NCBI GenBank assembly: GCA_023518375.1
Contig: CP068450.1
Span: 1,240,001-1,304,000, forward strand
Length of the DNA: 64,000 nucleotides
From: Candidatus Hepatincola sp. Av
Lineage (GTDB): Bacteria; Pseudomonadota; Alphaproteobacteria; WRAU01; Hepatincolaceae
Direction of reading: 5' to 3'
Shown here: piece by piece, positions 18,089-24,953 of the stretch
How the letters are laid out: each line of letters opens with the position of its first letter
How positions within the stretch are numbered: the first letter of the stretch is position 1
The notes under the pieces: generated by a model
Told to the model about the DNA's origin: nothing
Database searches by the model: none
Seen by the model: the letters and a program-made list of their open reading frames with translations, nothing else
Made by a program: the position numbers and the translations under genes

Positions 18089-19062
18089 CCACAGGAGCCA
18101 CTCCTACTTTTTTAGCTAAACTAACTTCACAGCCCTTAGGGTATATACCAGCTAAAACTAGTTTCAACCAAGTGCTACAAAGCATTCCAGAAATGCAACG
18201 TATTGCAAATGTTACAGGCGAAGAGATTAATCTAAGCACTAATCAAGACCTAAATAGCAAAACCTTACTAACATTAGCCCACCGAGTACAAGAATTAATT
18301 GATTCCTCTAAAATTGATGGCATTATTATTACCTATGATGGTGAGAATTTAGGTGCCATTGCTTATTTTTTTAACTTAGTGATTCATACTACAAAACCTA
18401 TAATAATTATACAAGTAGGAAAATCCAATATTGCTATTAATTCTTACCAAGACTCCAACTTATATCAAGGGGTGTTAGTAGCTACTAGTACAGAATCTCG
18501 TAATAGAGAAGTATTAGTTGTGGTTAATAATAAAATTTTTAGTGCTAGAGATGTTATTAAATCCGATACCTTACTAGTAAGAACTTTTGCCCATGATAAG
18601 AGGGGCAATAATGTAGGTTATATTAATAACTCTAAAGTTATATATTTAAAGCCTTCCATAAGGCTACATACTGTGCAAAGTGAGTTTAATATTAAAGATA
18701 TTAATGAATTACCGTTAGTTGATATTCTTTATGGTTATGCTGAGGCTAACCCTAGTTACATGGAATATGCAAATAACATGGAGGTAAAAGGTATTGTATA
18801 TGCAGGTATTAGTGGTAATGGAAACTTATATTTTAGTGTAATAAATTCCTTACAACACGTTCAACAGAAAGGAATGCTAGTTGTAAGAAGTAGTAGGGTA
18901 TCCTCACGTGTAATTGTGCATGCTAATGAAATAGATAATAACTCTAATAGTTTTGTTGCCTCTGGGAGCCTAAGTCCACAAGAATCAAGAATTTTATTAA
19001 TGCTTGGTTTAACAAAAAGTTCTAATGCTAAATATATTCAAGATTTATTTGATAAATATTAA
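18061..19062 (+). CDS. Type II L-asparaginase-like protein with altered active site
   Basis: 333 residues in one open frame. The fold signature is clear: KNIVVLATGATPT at the N-terminus (family: NIVxLATGGTIAG; Thr14 at the nucleophile position), SARDVIKSDT near residue 165 with the conserved Lys, GIVYAGISGNGNL and a C-terminal SSRVSSR segment. The second active-site motif THGTDT is replaced by TYDGEN (residues 91-96), so the essential Thr-Asp pair is lost. Activity is therefore doubtful. The ATG has no Shine-Dalgarno sequence, while an out-of-frame signal peptide with a good one lies directly upstream, so the gene may be frameshifted. A periplasmic amidase origin is inferred. Confidence 0.75.
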   Translation: MAEKNIVVLATGATPTFLAKLTSQPLGYIPAKTSFNQVLQSIPEMQRIANVTGEEINLSTNQDLNSKTLLTLAHRVQELIDSSKIDGIIITYDGENLGAIAYFFNLVIHTTKPIIIIQVGKSNIAINSYQDSNLYQGVLVATSTESRNREVLVVVNNKIFSARDVIKSDTLLVRTFAHDKRGNNVGYINNSKVIYLKPSIRLHTVQSEFNIKDINELPLVDILYGYAEANPSYMEYANNMEVKGIVYAGISGNGNLYFSVINSLQHVQQKGMLVVRSSRVSSRVIVHANEIDNNSNSFVASGSLSPQESRILLMLGLTKSSNAKYIQDLFDKY

Positions 19063-19129
19063 AAGGTGTACAATCATTTAGCAAGTAAGAAGCTTTACAT
19101 ATACTTTTCATCTACATGAGCTAACTAGT

Positions 19130-19171
19130 AGTTCTAAGAGCCAGTATTTTAATGGCTGTAATCTTAGAGCT
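19130..19171. terminator. Probable bidirectional terminator between convergent genes
   Basis: TCTAAGA-GCCA (19133-19143) pairs with TGGC (19153-19156) and TCTTAGA (19162-19168), a bulged hairpin between the asparaginase-like gene and the convergent rlmB. It is followed by AT-rich DNA without a clean T-run. Confidence 0.4.
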
Positions 19172-19191
19172 TATATAAAATTTTACATAAA

Positions 19192-19935
19192 TTATTTCTT
19201 TAAATACAATTCATAAAGAGCAATAGCAGCTGCATTGCTGATATTTAAACTTTCCATCTTCTTTGAATTCATGGGAATACAAGCTAACACATCGCAAGAT
19301 TTTTTCGTTAAAGGTCTAATTCCCTTATCCTCAGCACCTAGAACTAAAGCTATATTTTTAAAGTCTTTGATTTGATCTAAAAGAGTTGAACTATGAGAAT
19401 CTAAGCCCACAATCCAAAAGTCATGCTCTTTTAAAACTTTAAGAGTGTTTTGTAAATTAATAATCTCTATAATATCAATTTGCTCTAGTCCTCCAGCTGC
19501 TGCTTTGCTCATTAAAGCATTTTCTTTTGGGCTATGATCTTTTAGCAAAATAATAGCATTAGCATCAAAAGCCACTGCACTTCTAATAATAGCTCCTATG
19601 TTTCTAGTATCAGTTACTTGATCTAAAATAAGAATTAGTTGGTTTTGTTTGTTATTAAGGCTTTCTAAAAGTTCATGAAGAGTTTTACGTACTAACGGTT
19701 TAACTTGTATAGCATATCCCTGATGCACAGCTCCCTCTGGCAAGATCTGCTTAAAGTAGTTCATGTTTTTTATTTTTAATAATGGTAAGTTTTGCTTACA
19801 GTTATTCAATATTAATTCTTTAATCTCATTAAAATTTTTCTCAGTTACAATAATACCAATAATTTCTCTTTTATTGTTTTTTAATAAATTTATAACTGAG
19901 TGATATCCATATATCCAAATTCCTTGATCTAACAT
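19192..19935 (-). CDS. rlmB: 23S rRNA (guanosine-2'-O)-methyltransferase RlmB (TrmH/SpoU family)
   Basis: 247 residues, the usual RlmB length. An N-terminal substrate-binding domain (IYGYHSVINLLKN) is followed by a SPOUT knot domain with all three motifs: DTRNIGAIIRSA (motif 1), ALVLGAEDKGIRPL (motif 2) and IPMNSKKMESLNISNAAAIALYE (motif 3). The enzyme methylates the ribose of G2251 (E. coli numbering) in 23S rRNA using S-adenosylmethionine. It is divergent from tRNA-Tyr. Another TrmH paralogue such as a tRNA Gm18 enzyme is possible, but the N-terminal domain favours RlmB. Confidence 0.85.
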   Translation of the reverse strand: MLDQGIWIYGYHSVINLLKNNKREIIGIIVTEKNFNEIKELILNNCKQNLPLLKIKNMNYFKQILPEGAVHQGYAIQVKPLVRKTLHELLESLNNKQNQLILILDQVTDTRNIGAIIRSAVAFDANAIILLKDHSPKENALMSKAAAGGLEQIDIIEIINLQNTLKVLKEHDFWIVGLDSHSSTLLDQIKDFKNIALVLGAEDKGIRPLTKKSCDVLACIPMNSKKMESLNISNAAAIALYELYLKK

Positions 19936-20000
19936 ATTTTAGTTTTTACCTTTATTCTTATTTATTTTTTATATAATAGTATACCTGAAAAAAAATTTAC

Positions 20001-20029
20001 TTGTAAAAAGTTAATCTTAATATTAAAAT
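20001..20029 (+). promoter_or_regulatory. Probable promoter of the tRNA-Tyr/tRNA-Gly unit
   Basis: TTGTAA (20001-20006), 17-nt spacer, TAAAAT (20024-20029), ending 15 nt before tRNA-Tyr. Confidence 0.5.
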
Positions 20030-20044
20030 ACAAAAATGCTTAAA

Positions 20045-20130
20045 GGATGGGTGCCCGAGTGGCTAAAGGGGGCGGACTGTAAATCCGCTGGCGTTTGCCT
20101 ACGTTGGTTCGAATCCAACCCCATCCACCA
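20045..20130 (+). tRNA. tRNA-Tyr (anticodon GTA)
   Basis: 86 nt with a long variable arm and encoded CCA. Acceptor GGATGGG pairs with CCCATCC; anticodon stem GCGGA/TCCGC encloses CTGTAAA, giving GTA. It precedes tRNA-Gly and tuf, a common bacterial order. Confidence 0.95.
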
Positions 20131-20135
20131 TAATT

Positions 20136-20209
20136 GCGGGTGTAGCTTAATGGTAAAGTAGAAGCCTTCCAAGCTTATGACGAGGGTTCGATTCCCTTCA
20201 CCCGCTCCA
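20136..20209 (+). tRNA. tRNA-Gly (anticodon TCC)
   Basis: 74 nt with encoded CCA. Acceptor GCGGGTG pairs with CACCCGC; loop CTTCCAA gives anticodon TCC. The outermost anticodon-stem pair (G against A) is mismatched. It lies 5 nt after tRNA-Tyr. Confidence 0.93.
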
Positions 20210-20393
20210 TTTTCTATTTTTTAGTTGAATATATATATTTTTTTGCTAAAATGGATAGTAAAAGCTTGAATTAATATATAATTATATTAATAATTAAAAA
20301 TTTATACTGTTATAATGTATAATTATTAAATAATTATAAAAGATTTTTAAATAAATTAATAAAAAATTTTATACATACCGGAGGAGAAGAGGG
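20210..20393 (+). promoter_or_regulatory. tuf leader region, copy 1
   Basis: 184 nt of almost pure A/T without a gene. A TATAAT hexamer (20311-20316) with a weak TTAATA (20287-20292, 18-nt spacer) could be a tuf promoter. The strong ribosome-binding sequence GGAGGAGAAGAGGG ends directly at the ATG. Confidence 0.4.
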
Positions 20394-21595
20394 ATGGCGA
20401 AGGAGAAGTACGAGAGAAGGAAGCCGCATTGTAATGTAGGGACGATAGGTCATGTGGATCATGGTAAGACGACGTTAACGGCGGCGATAACTAGAGTGAT
20501 GTCGGAGCAAGGAGGAGGAGAGGCTACGGCATTTGACGAGATAGATAAGGCACCTGAGGAGAAGGCGAGAGGAATAACGATAAGTGCATCACACGTTGAG
20601 TATGAGACAGAGAAGAGGCACTATGCGCACGTAGACTGTCCAGGTCATGCTGACTATGTAAAGAACATGATAACAGGAGCGGCACAGATGGACGGGGCGA
20701 TATTAGTAGTATCAGCGAACGATGGTCCGATGCCACAGACGAGGGAGCATATATTATTAGCGAAGCAGGTGGGAGTACCGGCGATAGTAGTGTTTATGAA
20801 TAAGGTAGACATGGTAGACGATGAGGAGTTGTTGGATTTAGTGGAAGTGGAGATAAGAGACTTATTAAGTTCATATGATTTTCCAGGAGAGGAGATACCG
20901 GTAATAAGAGGGAGTGCATTAGCGGGATTAGAAGGAAAGAATGAAGAGATAGGGAAGGAAGCGATCAAGAAGCTAATGGAAGCGGTAGATAATTATATCC
21001 CACAACCAGTAAGGCCAGTAGACAAAGAGTTTTTAATGCCGATAGAGGATGTGTTTTCAATATCAGGAAGGGGAACGGTAGTAACTGGAAGGATAGAGAG
21101 TGGAATAGTGAAGGTAGGAGAGGAGATAGAGATAGTAGGATTGAAGGAGACGCAGAAGACGACATGTACAGGAGTAGAGATGTTCCGTAAGTTGTTAGAT
21201 GAAGGAGAAGCGGGAGATAATGTAGGAATACTGTTAAGAGGAACGAAGAGAGAGGAAGTGGAGAGAGGTCAGGTGTTAGCGAAGCCGGGGAGCGTAGTAG
21301 CACATACGAAGTTTGAGTGTGAAGCGTACATATTGACGAAGGAAGAAGGTGGAAGACATACACCATTTTTCAAGAATTATAGACCACAATTTTATTTTCG
21401 GACAACGGACGTAACAGGGACAGTAACATTACCGAAGGAAGTAGAGATGGTAATGCCGGGAGATAATGTGAAGTTTGAAGTAGAGTTAATAGTACCGGTA
21501 GCGATGTCAGAGCAACTAAGGTTTGCAATCCGAGAAGGAGGAAGGACAGTAGGAGCAGGTATTATCTCTAAAATTATTAAGTAAATTAAAAAGAG
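20382..21595 (+). repeat. 1214-bp direct repeat, copy 1 (tuf)
   Basis: Sequence from AGGAGAAGAGGG before the ATG to AAAAAGAG after the stop appears identical to 36354-37567. The flanking bases differ at both ends. Identity was judged by eye and from identical translations in all overlapping frames. Confidence 0.9.
20394..21584 (+). CDS. tuf: Elongation factor Tu, copy 1
   Basis: 396 residues. This GTPase delivers aminoacyl-tRNA to the ribosomal A site. Motifs: [11 protein letters not shown] (P-loop), [11 protein letters not shown] and [11 protein letters not shown], followed by the two beta-barrel domains. It lies between tRNA-Gly and tRNA-Trp-secE-nusG, its normal place in one of the two tuf loci. 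The second copy (36366-37556) encodes the same protein and appears identical in DNA from 20382 to 21595. Codon use is unlike the neighbours: Ile is nearly always ATA, Lys AAG, Glu GAG, Ala GCG, with purine third bases throughout; only the last codons (GIISKIIK) return to ATT, TCT and AAA. That suggests transfer or unusual selection. Confidence 0.98.
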   Translation: MAKEKYERRKPHCNVGTIGHVDHGKTTLTAAITRVMSEQGGGEATAFDEIDKAPEEKARGITISASHVEYETEKRHYAHVDCPGHADYVKNMITGAAQMDGAILVVSANDGPMPQTREHILLAKQVGVPAIVVFMNKVDMVDDEELLDLVEVEIRDLLSSYDFPGEEIPVIRGSALAGLEGKNEEIGKEAIKKLMEAVDNYIPQPVRPVDKEFLMPIEDVFSISGRGTVVTGRIESGIVKVGEEIEIVGLKETQKTTCTGVEMFRKLLDEGEAGDNVGILLRGTKREEVERGQVLAKPGSVVAHTKFECEAYILTKEEGGRHTPFFKNYRPQFYFRTTDVTGTVTLPKEVEMVMPGDNVKFEVELIVPVAMSEQLRFAIREGGRTVGAGIISKIIK

Positions 21596-21657
21596 TTATT
21601 AATTTACAACAATTTATGGTATATAAAGTAATTTCTGTTTTTTATTACAGAAGTTAT

Positions 21658-21733
21658 AGGGGTGTAGTTCAATTGGTAGAGCGTCGGTCTCCAAAACCGA
21701 AAGTTGGGGGTTCAAATCCCTCCACCCCTGCCA
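21658..21733 (+). tRNA. tRNA-Trp (anticodon CCA)
   Basis: 76 nt with encoded CCA. Acceptor AGGGGTG pairs with CACCCCT; anticodon stem TCGGT/ACCGA encloses CTCCAAA, giving CCA. It sits between tuf and secE, its conserved place. Confidence 0.96.
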
Positions 21734-21756
21734 TTTTTATTATACGAGGTAAAATA

Positions 21757-21948
21757 ATGAAAAGTGCATTGACTTTTCTAAATCAGGTCAAATTAGAATT
21801 TAGTAAAATAACTTGGACAACAAAGAAACAAGCCCTAGTCGTTACATCTATGGTTTTTGTTATGGTGTTTATTGTTGCTTTATATTTTTTTGTATTAGAC
21901 TTTGCTCTATCTCATGTTGTAGATTTTTTACTAAATATAGGAGACTAA
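21757..21948 (+). CDS. secE: Preprotein translocase subunit SecE
   Basis: 63 residues from the ATG at 21757; a longer in-frame reading would run through tRNA-Trp. GAGGT lies upstream. The amphipathic stretch FLNQVKLEFSKITWTTKKQA is the SecE signature, followed by one transmembrane helix (about residues 28-55), the short form common outside gamma-proteobacteria. SecE clamps SecY in the inner-membrane translocon. nusG follows after 4 nt. Confidence 0.93.
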   Translation: MKSALTFLNQVKLEFSKITWTTKKQALVVTSMVFVMVFIVALYFFVLDFALSHVVDFLLNIGD

Positions 21949-21952
21949 ACTA

Positions 21953-22489
21953 ATGAAGTGGTATGTTATCCAAGTGTATTCAGGATATGAAAAGCAAGTT
22001 TTTCAATCTATTCAAGAAGCCTTAGCTAAACACAATTTAACAGATAAGGTTAAAGAGATTTTTATACCAACCAAAGATGCTGACCAAACAAGATATGGAA
22101 AAAAAACAACAGTAAAGAAAAAATTAACGCCTGGATATATTTTTATAGAAGCAGAGCTTAATTCAGAATTGTTGGTGTTACTTAAAAGTATACCTAGGGT
22201 ATCTGGTTTTGTTGGTGGTTTGAACGATCAAGGTATGCCTTATGCTATTGAAAAGAATGAAATTGATAAACTAATTGAAGGTACAAATAGCACTGAAGAT
22301 ACTAAATCTAGAGATATAATTTTTGAAATTGGTGAAATGGTACATATTAAACATGGTCCTTTTGCTTCTTTTGATGCTACTATTGATGAAATAGATGAAG
22401 AGAAAAGAAAACTAAAGGTGGCTGTATCTATTTTTGGTCGTCAAACTTTAGTAGAATTAGAATATTATCAGGTAGAAAAAAACAAATAA
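21953..22489 (+). CDS. nusG: Transcription elongation/antitermination factor NusG
   Basis: 178 residues. The N-terminal NGN domain starts KWYVIQVYSGYEKQV and contains FIPTKD and LTPGYIFIEAEL; the C-terminal KOW domain (about residues 122-178) has GEMVHIKHGPFASFDATIDE. NusG binds RNA polymerase, suppresses pausing and couples to Rho or to ribosomal S10. It is 4 nt after secE, as in most bacteria. Confidence 0.97.
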   Translation: MKWYVIQVYSGYEKQVFQSIQEALAKHNLTDKVKEIFIPTKDADQTRYGKKTTVKKKLTPGYIFIEAELNSELLVLLKSIPRVSGFVGGLNDQGMPYAIEKNEIDKLIEGTNSTEDTKSRDIIFEIGEMVHIKHGPFASFDATIDEIDEEKRKLKVAVSIFGRQTLVELEYYQVEKNK

Positions 22490-22497
22490 CATTTTAC

Positions 22498-22526
22498 TTG
22501 ACTTTTTTATGTAATTAGAATAGGTT
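22498..22526 (+). promoter_or_regulatory. Probable promoter of the rplKAJL unit
   Basis: TTGACT (22498-22503), 17-nt spacer, TAGGTT (22521-22526). It starts just inside the gap after nusG and would produce an RNA beginning close to the leader hairpin at 22540. Confidence 0.45.
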
Positions 22527-22539
22527 TACTAATTACAAG

Positions 22540-22572
22540 ATTGTAGGAGGAATGCAAACCCCGTACTACAAT
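22540..22572 (+). promoter_or_regulatory. rplK leader hairpin, probable L1 autoregulatory site
   Basis: ATTGTAG (22540-22546) pairs with CTACAAT (22566-22572); the interior holds GGAGG and CCCCGT. The pattern GxxGGAGG...CCCGT...CxAC recalls leaders found between nusG and rplK in alphaproteobacteria, where L1 binds its own mRNA. It lies 31 nt before the rplK start. Function is inferred from position and pattern. Confidence 0.45.
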
Positions 22573-22603
22573 TTGGTTTATCTCAATTAATTAGGAGATT
22601 ATT

Positions 22604-23029
22604 GTGGCAAAAAAAATTCAAATGTATATTAAATCCCAAGTGCCAGCTAATCAGGCTTCTCCTGCTGCGTTAGGTTCTACTTTGGGTCCTGCTGGGGTAA
22701 ATATTATGGAGTTTTGTAAAGCTTTTAATGCCCAAACTCAAAGCATGGAAGCAGGAATGCCAATTCCTGTAATAATTACTGTTTATGTTGATCGTAGTTT
22801 TACTTTCATTACCAAAAAACCTCCTGTATCTTTTTATTTAAAAAAAAGTGCAGCTATTACCAAGGGTTCTTCTACAACTGGAAGGCAGTTTGTAGGAAAA
22901 ATCACAATGGCACAAATTAAAGAAATTGCCAACGATAAAATGGTTGATTTAAACGCAAGAGATATTGATGCTGCAGCTCAAATGATAAAAGGTTCAGCTC
23001 GTTCAATGGGATTAGAGGTTGTGGAGTAA
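22604..23029 (+). CDS. rplK: Large-subunit ribosomal protein L11
   Basis: 141 residues, full length, GTG start preceded by TTAGGAG. The N-terminal domain carries the Pro-rich [34 protein letters not shown], and the C-terminal rRNA-binding domain has the KGSARSMGL end. L11 forms the GTPase-associated centre with 23S rRNA. It is followed 3 nt later by rplA; both are usually controlled by L1 binding to the leader. Confidence 0.98.
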   Translation: MAKKIQMYIKSQVPANQASPAALGSTLGPAGVNIMEFCKAFNAQTQSMEAGMPIPVIITVYVDRSFTFITKKPPVSFYLKKSAAITKGSSTTGRQFVGKITMAQIKEIANDKMVDLNARDIDAAAQMIKGSARSMGLEVVE

Positions 23030-23032
23030 AAA

Positions 23033-23728
23033 ATGGTTGCAGGAAAAAGAATTAGAAACATTCTCAAACAAGTAGATGTTGCAAAAATATATTCAGTTGA
23101 AGAAGCTGTAAAAATCTTAAAACAAAATTCTGCCTTAAAGTTTGATGAAACCTTAGATATATCAGTAAGATTAGGGGTGAACCCACAGCATTCCGATCAA
23201 ATCGTTAGGGGAGTGGTATCTTTACCTAATGGTACAGGTAAAAAAGTAAAAATAGCTGTTTTTGCTAAAGGAGATAAGGCTAAAGAAGCCAAAGATGCTG
23301 GAGCCGATGTTGTGGGAGCCGAAGATTTAGTAGATGCAATACTTGCAGGTGATGTTAGTTGTAATAAATATATTGCGACTCCAGACATGATGGCTTTAAT
23401 TGGTAGAGTTGCTAAAATATTAGGTCCTAAAGGATTAATGCCTAGTGCTAAAATTGGTAGTGTAACTTTAAATGTTAAAGAAGCTATTAATCTTGTGCGT
23501 TTAGGACAAGTTGAGTTTAGGGTTGAACGTGCAGGGATTATTCATGCAGGTTTGGGTAAATTAAGTTTTACAGAGGTTGCTTTAATAGATAATATAAAAT
23601 CATTTTTTGATGCTCTCTTAAAAGCAAAACCATCAGGGGCTAAAGGAGTGTATTTTATGAAATCAACACTTTCTTCAACAATGGGGATAGGGTTAAAATT
23701 AGATTTAACTAGTGTAGTAAAATTATAG
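23033..23728 (+). CDS. rplA: Large-subunit ribosomal protein L1
   Basis: 231 residues, the usual length. Signatures include FDETLDISVRLGVNPQHSDQ and GPKGLMPSAKIGSVT. L1 builds the mobile stalk that helps E-site tRNA leave, and represses translation of rplK-rplA through the leader. The gene is 3 nt after rplK. Downstream lies the rplJ leader. Confidence 0.98.
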   Translation: MVAGKRIRNILKQVDVAKIYSVEEAVKILKQNSALKFDETLDISVRLGVNPQHSDQIVRGVVSLPNGTGKKVKIAVFAKGDKAKEAKDAGADVVGAEDLVDAILAGDVSCNKYIATPDMMALIGRVAKILGPKGLMPSAKIGSVTLNVKEAINLVRLGQVEFRVERAGIIHAGLGKLSFTEVALIDNIKSFFDALLKAKPSGAKGVYFMKSTLSSTMGIGLKLDLTSVVKL

Positions 23729-23744
23729 AAAATAAAAATATTTA

Positions 23745-23815
23745 AGAATTCCGTCCAAGACCTTAGGTGTGAATATTAAAATGCTTGATATTTGCTTAAT
23801 TGCCTAAGTAGACAG
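23745..23815 (+). promoter_or_regulatory. Ribosomal L10 leader (rplJ-rplL autoregulation)
   Basis: Between rplA and rplJ the sequence CCAAGACCTTAGGTG, a spacer, then TTAATTGCCTAAGTAGAC resembles the L10-leader pattern (cCnAAGACnnnAGGUG ... CCUnnnnAG). CTTAGG (23762-23767) pairs with CCTAAG (23803-23808). In other bacteria the L10(L12)4 complex binds this structure and blocks rplJ translation. The match was made by eye. Confidence 0.6.
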
Positions 23816-23920
23816 TAGAGTTTATTTAAAGATTTACTACTGGTCATGGGAAACATAGGTGAAAATCTATGAGGGATATTTAAGCTATTGCTTATTTATT
23901 AATAAATAGGGAGGAAGTAG

Positions 23921-24430
23921 GTGAAACGCCTTGAAAAAGAGAAATTAATTGCAAATTTAGGTAATGTTTTTACTGAAGCTAATGCTGTCATGGTTGTTCA
24001 TTATAAAGGAATGACTGTAGCAAACTTAAATTCATTAAGAGAAAAAGCCTATCCTTTAGGGATTAATTTTAAAGTTGTAAAAAATAGCCTTGCTGTTAGA
24101 GCTTTAGGAGATACTAAAAATCAAGTACTAAATGATTTTTTTGTTGGTCCAACAGCTATAGCTTGGGGGGAAGATCCTTTATCTTGTGCTAAATTAGTTA
24201 ATGATTTTGCGAAAACTAATCCTAAGTTTGTTATAGTTGGAGGTTCGTACGATGGTATTAAATTAGCTAGTACTGAAGTAACCCAATTAGCAAATTTACC
24301 TTCATTTGATGAAATTAGAGGTAAATTAGCTGGTTTACTAGTTGCTGTAGCTACTAAGGTTGCTGTTTTAGCTAAAACACCAGCTACTAATTTAGTTGGA
24401 GTAACTAAAGCATATGGAAGCAAGAATTAA
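23921..24430 (+). CDS. rplJ: Large-subunit ribosomal protein L10
   Basis: 169 residues, GTG start with GGAGG upstream (AGGGAGGAAGTAGGTG). The N-terminal rRNA-binding domain carries VVHYKGMTVANLNSLREKA and the NSLAVRAL segment; the C-terminal helix (KLAGLLVAVATKVAVLAKTP) binds L12 dimers. L10 anchors the L12 stalk. A 192-nt gap with the L10 leader precedes it. Confidence 0.97.
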   Translation: MKRLEKEKLIANLGNVFTEANAVMVVHYKGMTVANLNSLREKAYPLGINFKVVKNSLAVRALGDTKNQVLNDFFVGPTAIAWGEDPLSCAKLVNDFAKTNPKFVIVGGSYDGIKLASTEVTQLANLPSFDEIRGKLAGLLVAVATKVAVLAKTPATNLVGVTKAYGSKN

Positions 24431-24479
24431 TTAATAAGTATACTTAAGCTAATCAAAAATAACATATTGGAGTAAAATA

Positions 24480-24848
24480 ATGGCTGATTTAGATAAATTA
24501 ATAGAAGAACTATCAAAACTCACAGTTTTAGAAGCTGCCGAGCTATCTAAAAAATTAGAAGAAACTTGGGGTGTAACTGCCGCTGCTGCTGCACCAGTTG
24601 CTACTGTTGCCGCTGCTGCTGCACCAGTTGCTGAAAAAGAAGAAGTTGATTTAATTTTAGTAAGTGCTGGTGCTAGTAAAATTAATGTAATTAAAGAAGT
24701 AAGAACTATTACAAGTTTAGGATTAAAAGAAGCTAAAGACTTAGTAGACTCTGCTCCTAAACCAATTAAAGAAGGTATAAAAAAAGCTGAAGCTGACGAG
24801 TTCAAGAAAAAACTTGAAGATGCTGGTGCTACAGTAGAAATTAAATAA
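24480..24848 (+). CDS. rplL: Large-subunit ribosomal protein L7/L12
   Basis: 122 residues. The N-terminal dimerisation helix pair ([26 protein letters not shown]) is followed by an Ala/Pro/Val hinge and the C-terminal domain ([27 protein letters not shown]). L12 recruits translational GTPases. The hinge is encoded by two copies of a 25-nt sequence at 30-nt spacing. rpoB follows after a hairpin. Confidence 0.98.
   Translation: MADLDKLIEELSKLTVLEAAELSKKLEETWGVTAAAAAPVATVAAAAAPVAEKEEVDLILVSAGASKINVIKEVRTITSLGLKEAKDLVDSAPKPIKEGIKKAEADEFKKKLEDAGATVEIK
24578..24632 (+). repeat. Tandem 30-nt unit encoding the L12 hinge
   Basis: The same 25 bases, starting TGCCGCTGCTGCTGCACCAG, occur at 24578-24602 and 24608-24632, giving twice AAAAAPVA in the hinge of L7/L12. 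Confidence 0.9.
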
Positions 24849-24873
24849 TTTTTAATAAACTAATATTTAATAT

Positions 24874-24909
24874 ATACCACATCAAAATATGATTATTCTG
24901 ATGTGGTAT
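24874..24909 (+). terminator. rplL-rpoB intergenic hairpin (attenuator or processing site)
   Basis: ATACCACATCA (24874-24884) is perfectly complementary to TGATGTGGTAT (24899-24909) with a 14-nt loop. The tail TATCTTATT is not a clean T-run. In E. coli this gap holds a partial terminator and an RNase III site that lower rpoBC relative to rplL; an equivalent role is inferred. Confidence 0.55.
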
Positions 24910-24953
24910 TATCTTATTCAATAAGTTGTAATAATATCATTTTGGTAAAATAA

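Noticed and set aside
20524-21366. Three long antisense reading frames inside tuf, repeated in copy 2
   Set aside because: They follow from the purine-ending codon bias of tuf, which removes stop codons on the other strand. Their products are Ser/Leu/Pro-rich and have no start context.
21616-21756. Longer SecE reading frame starting at 21616
   Set aside because: It would translate through tRNA-Trp. The ATG at 21757 has its own ribosome-binding site and gives a normal SecE.
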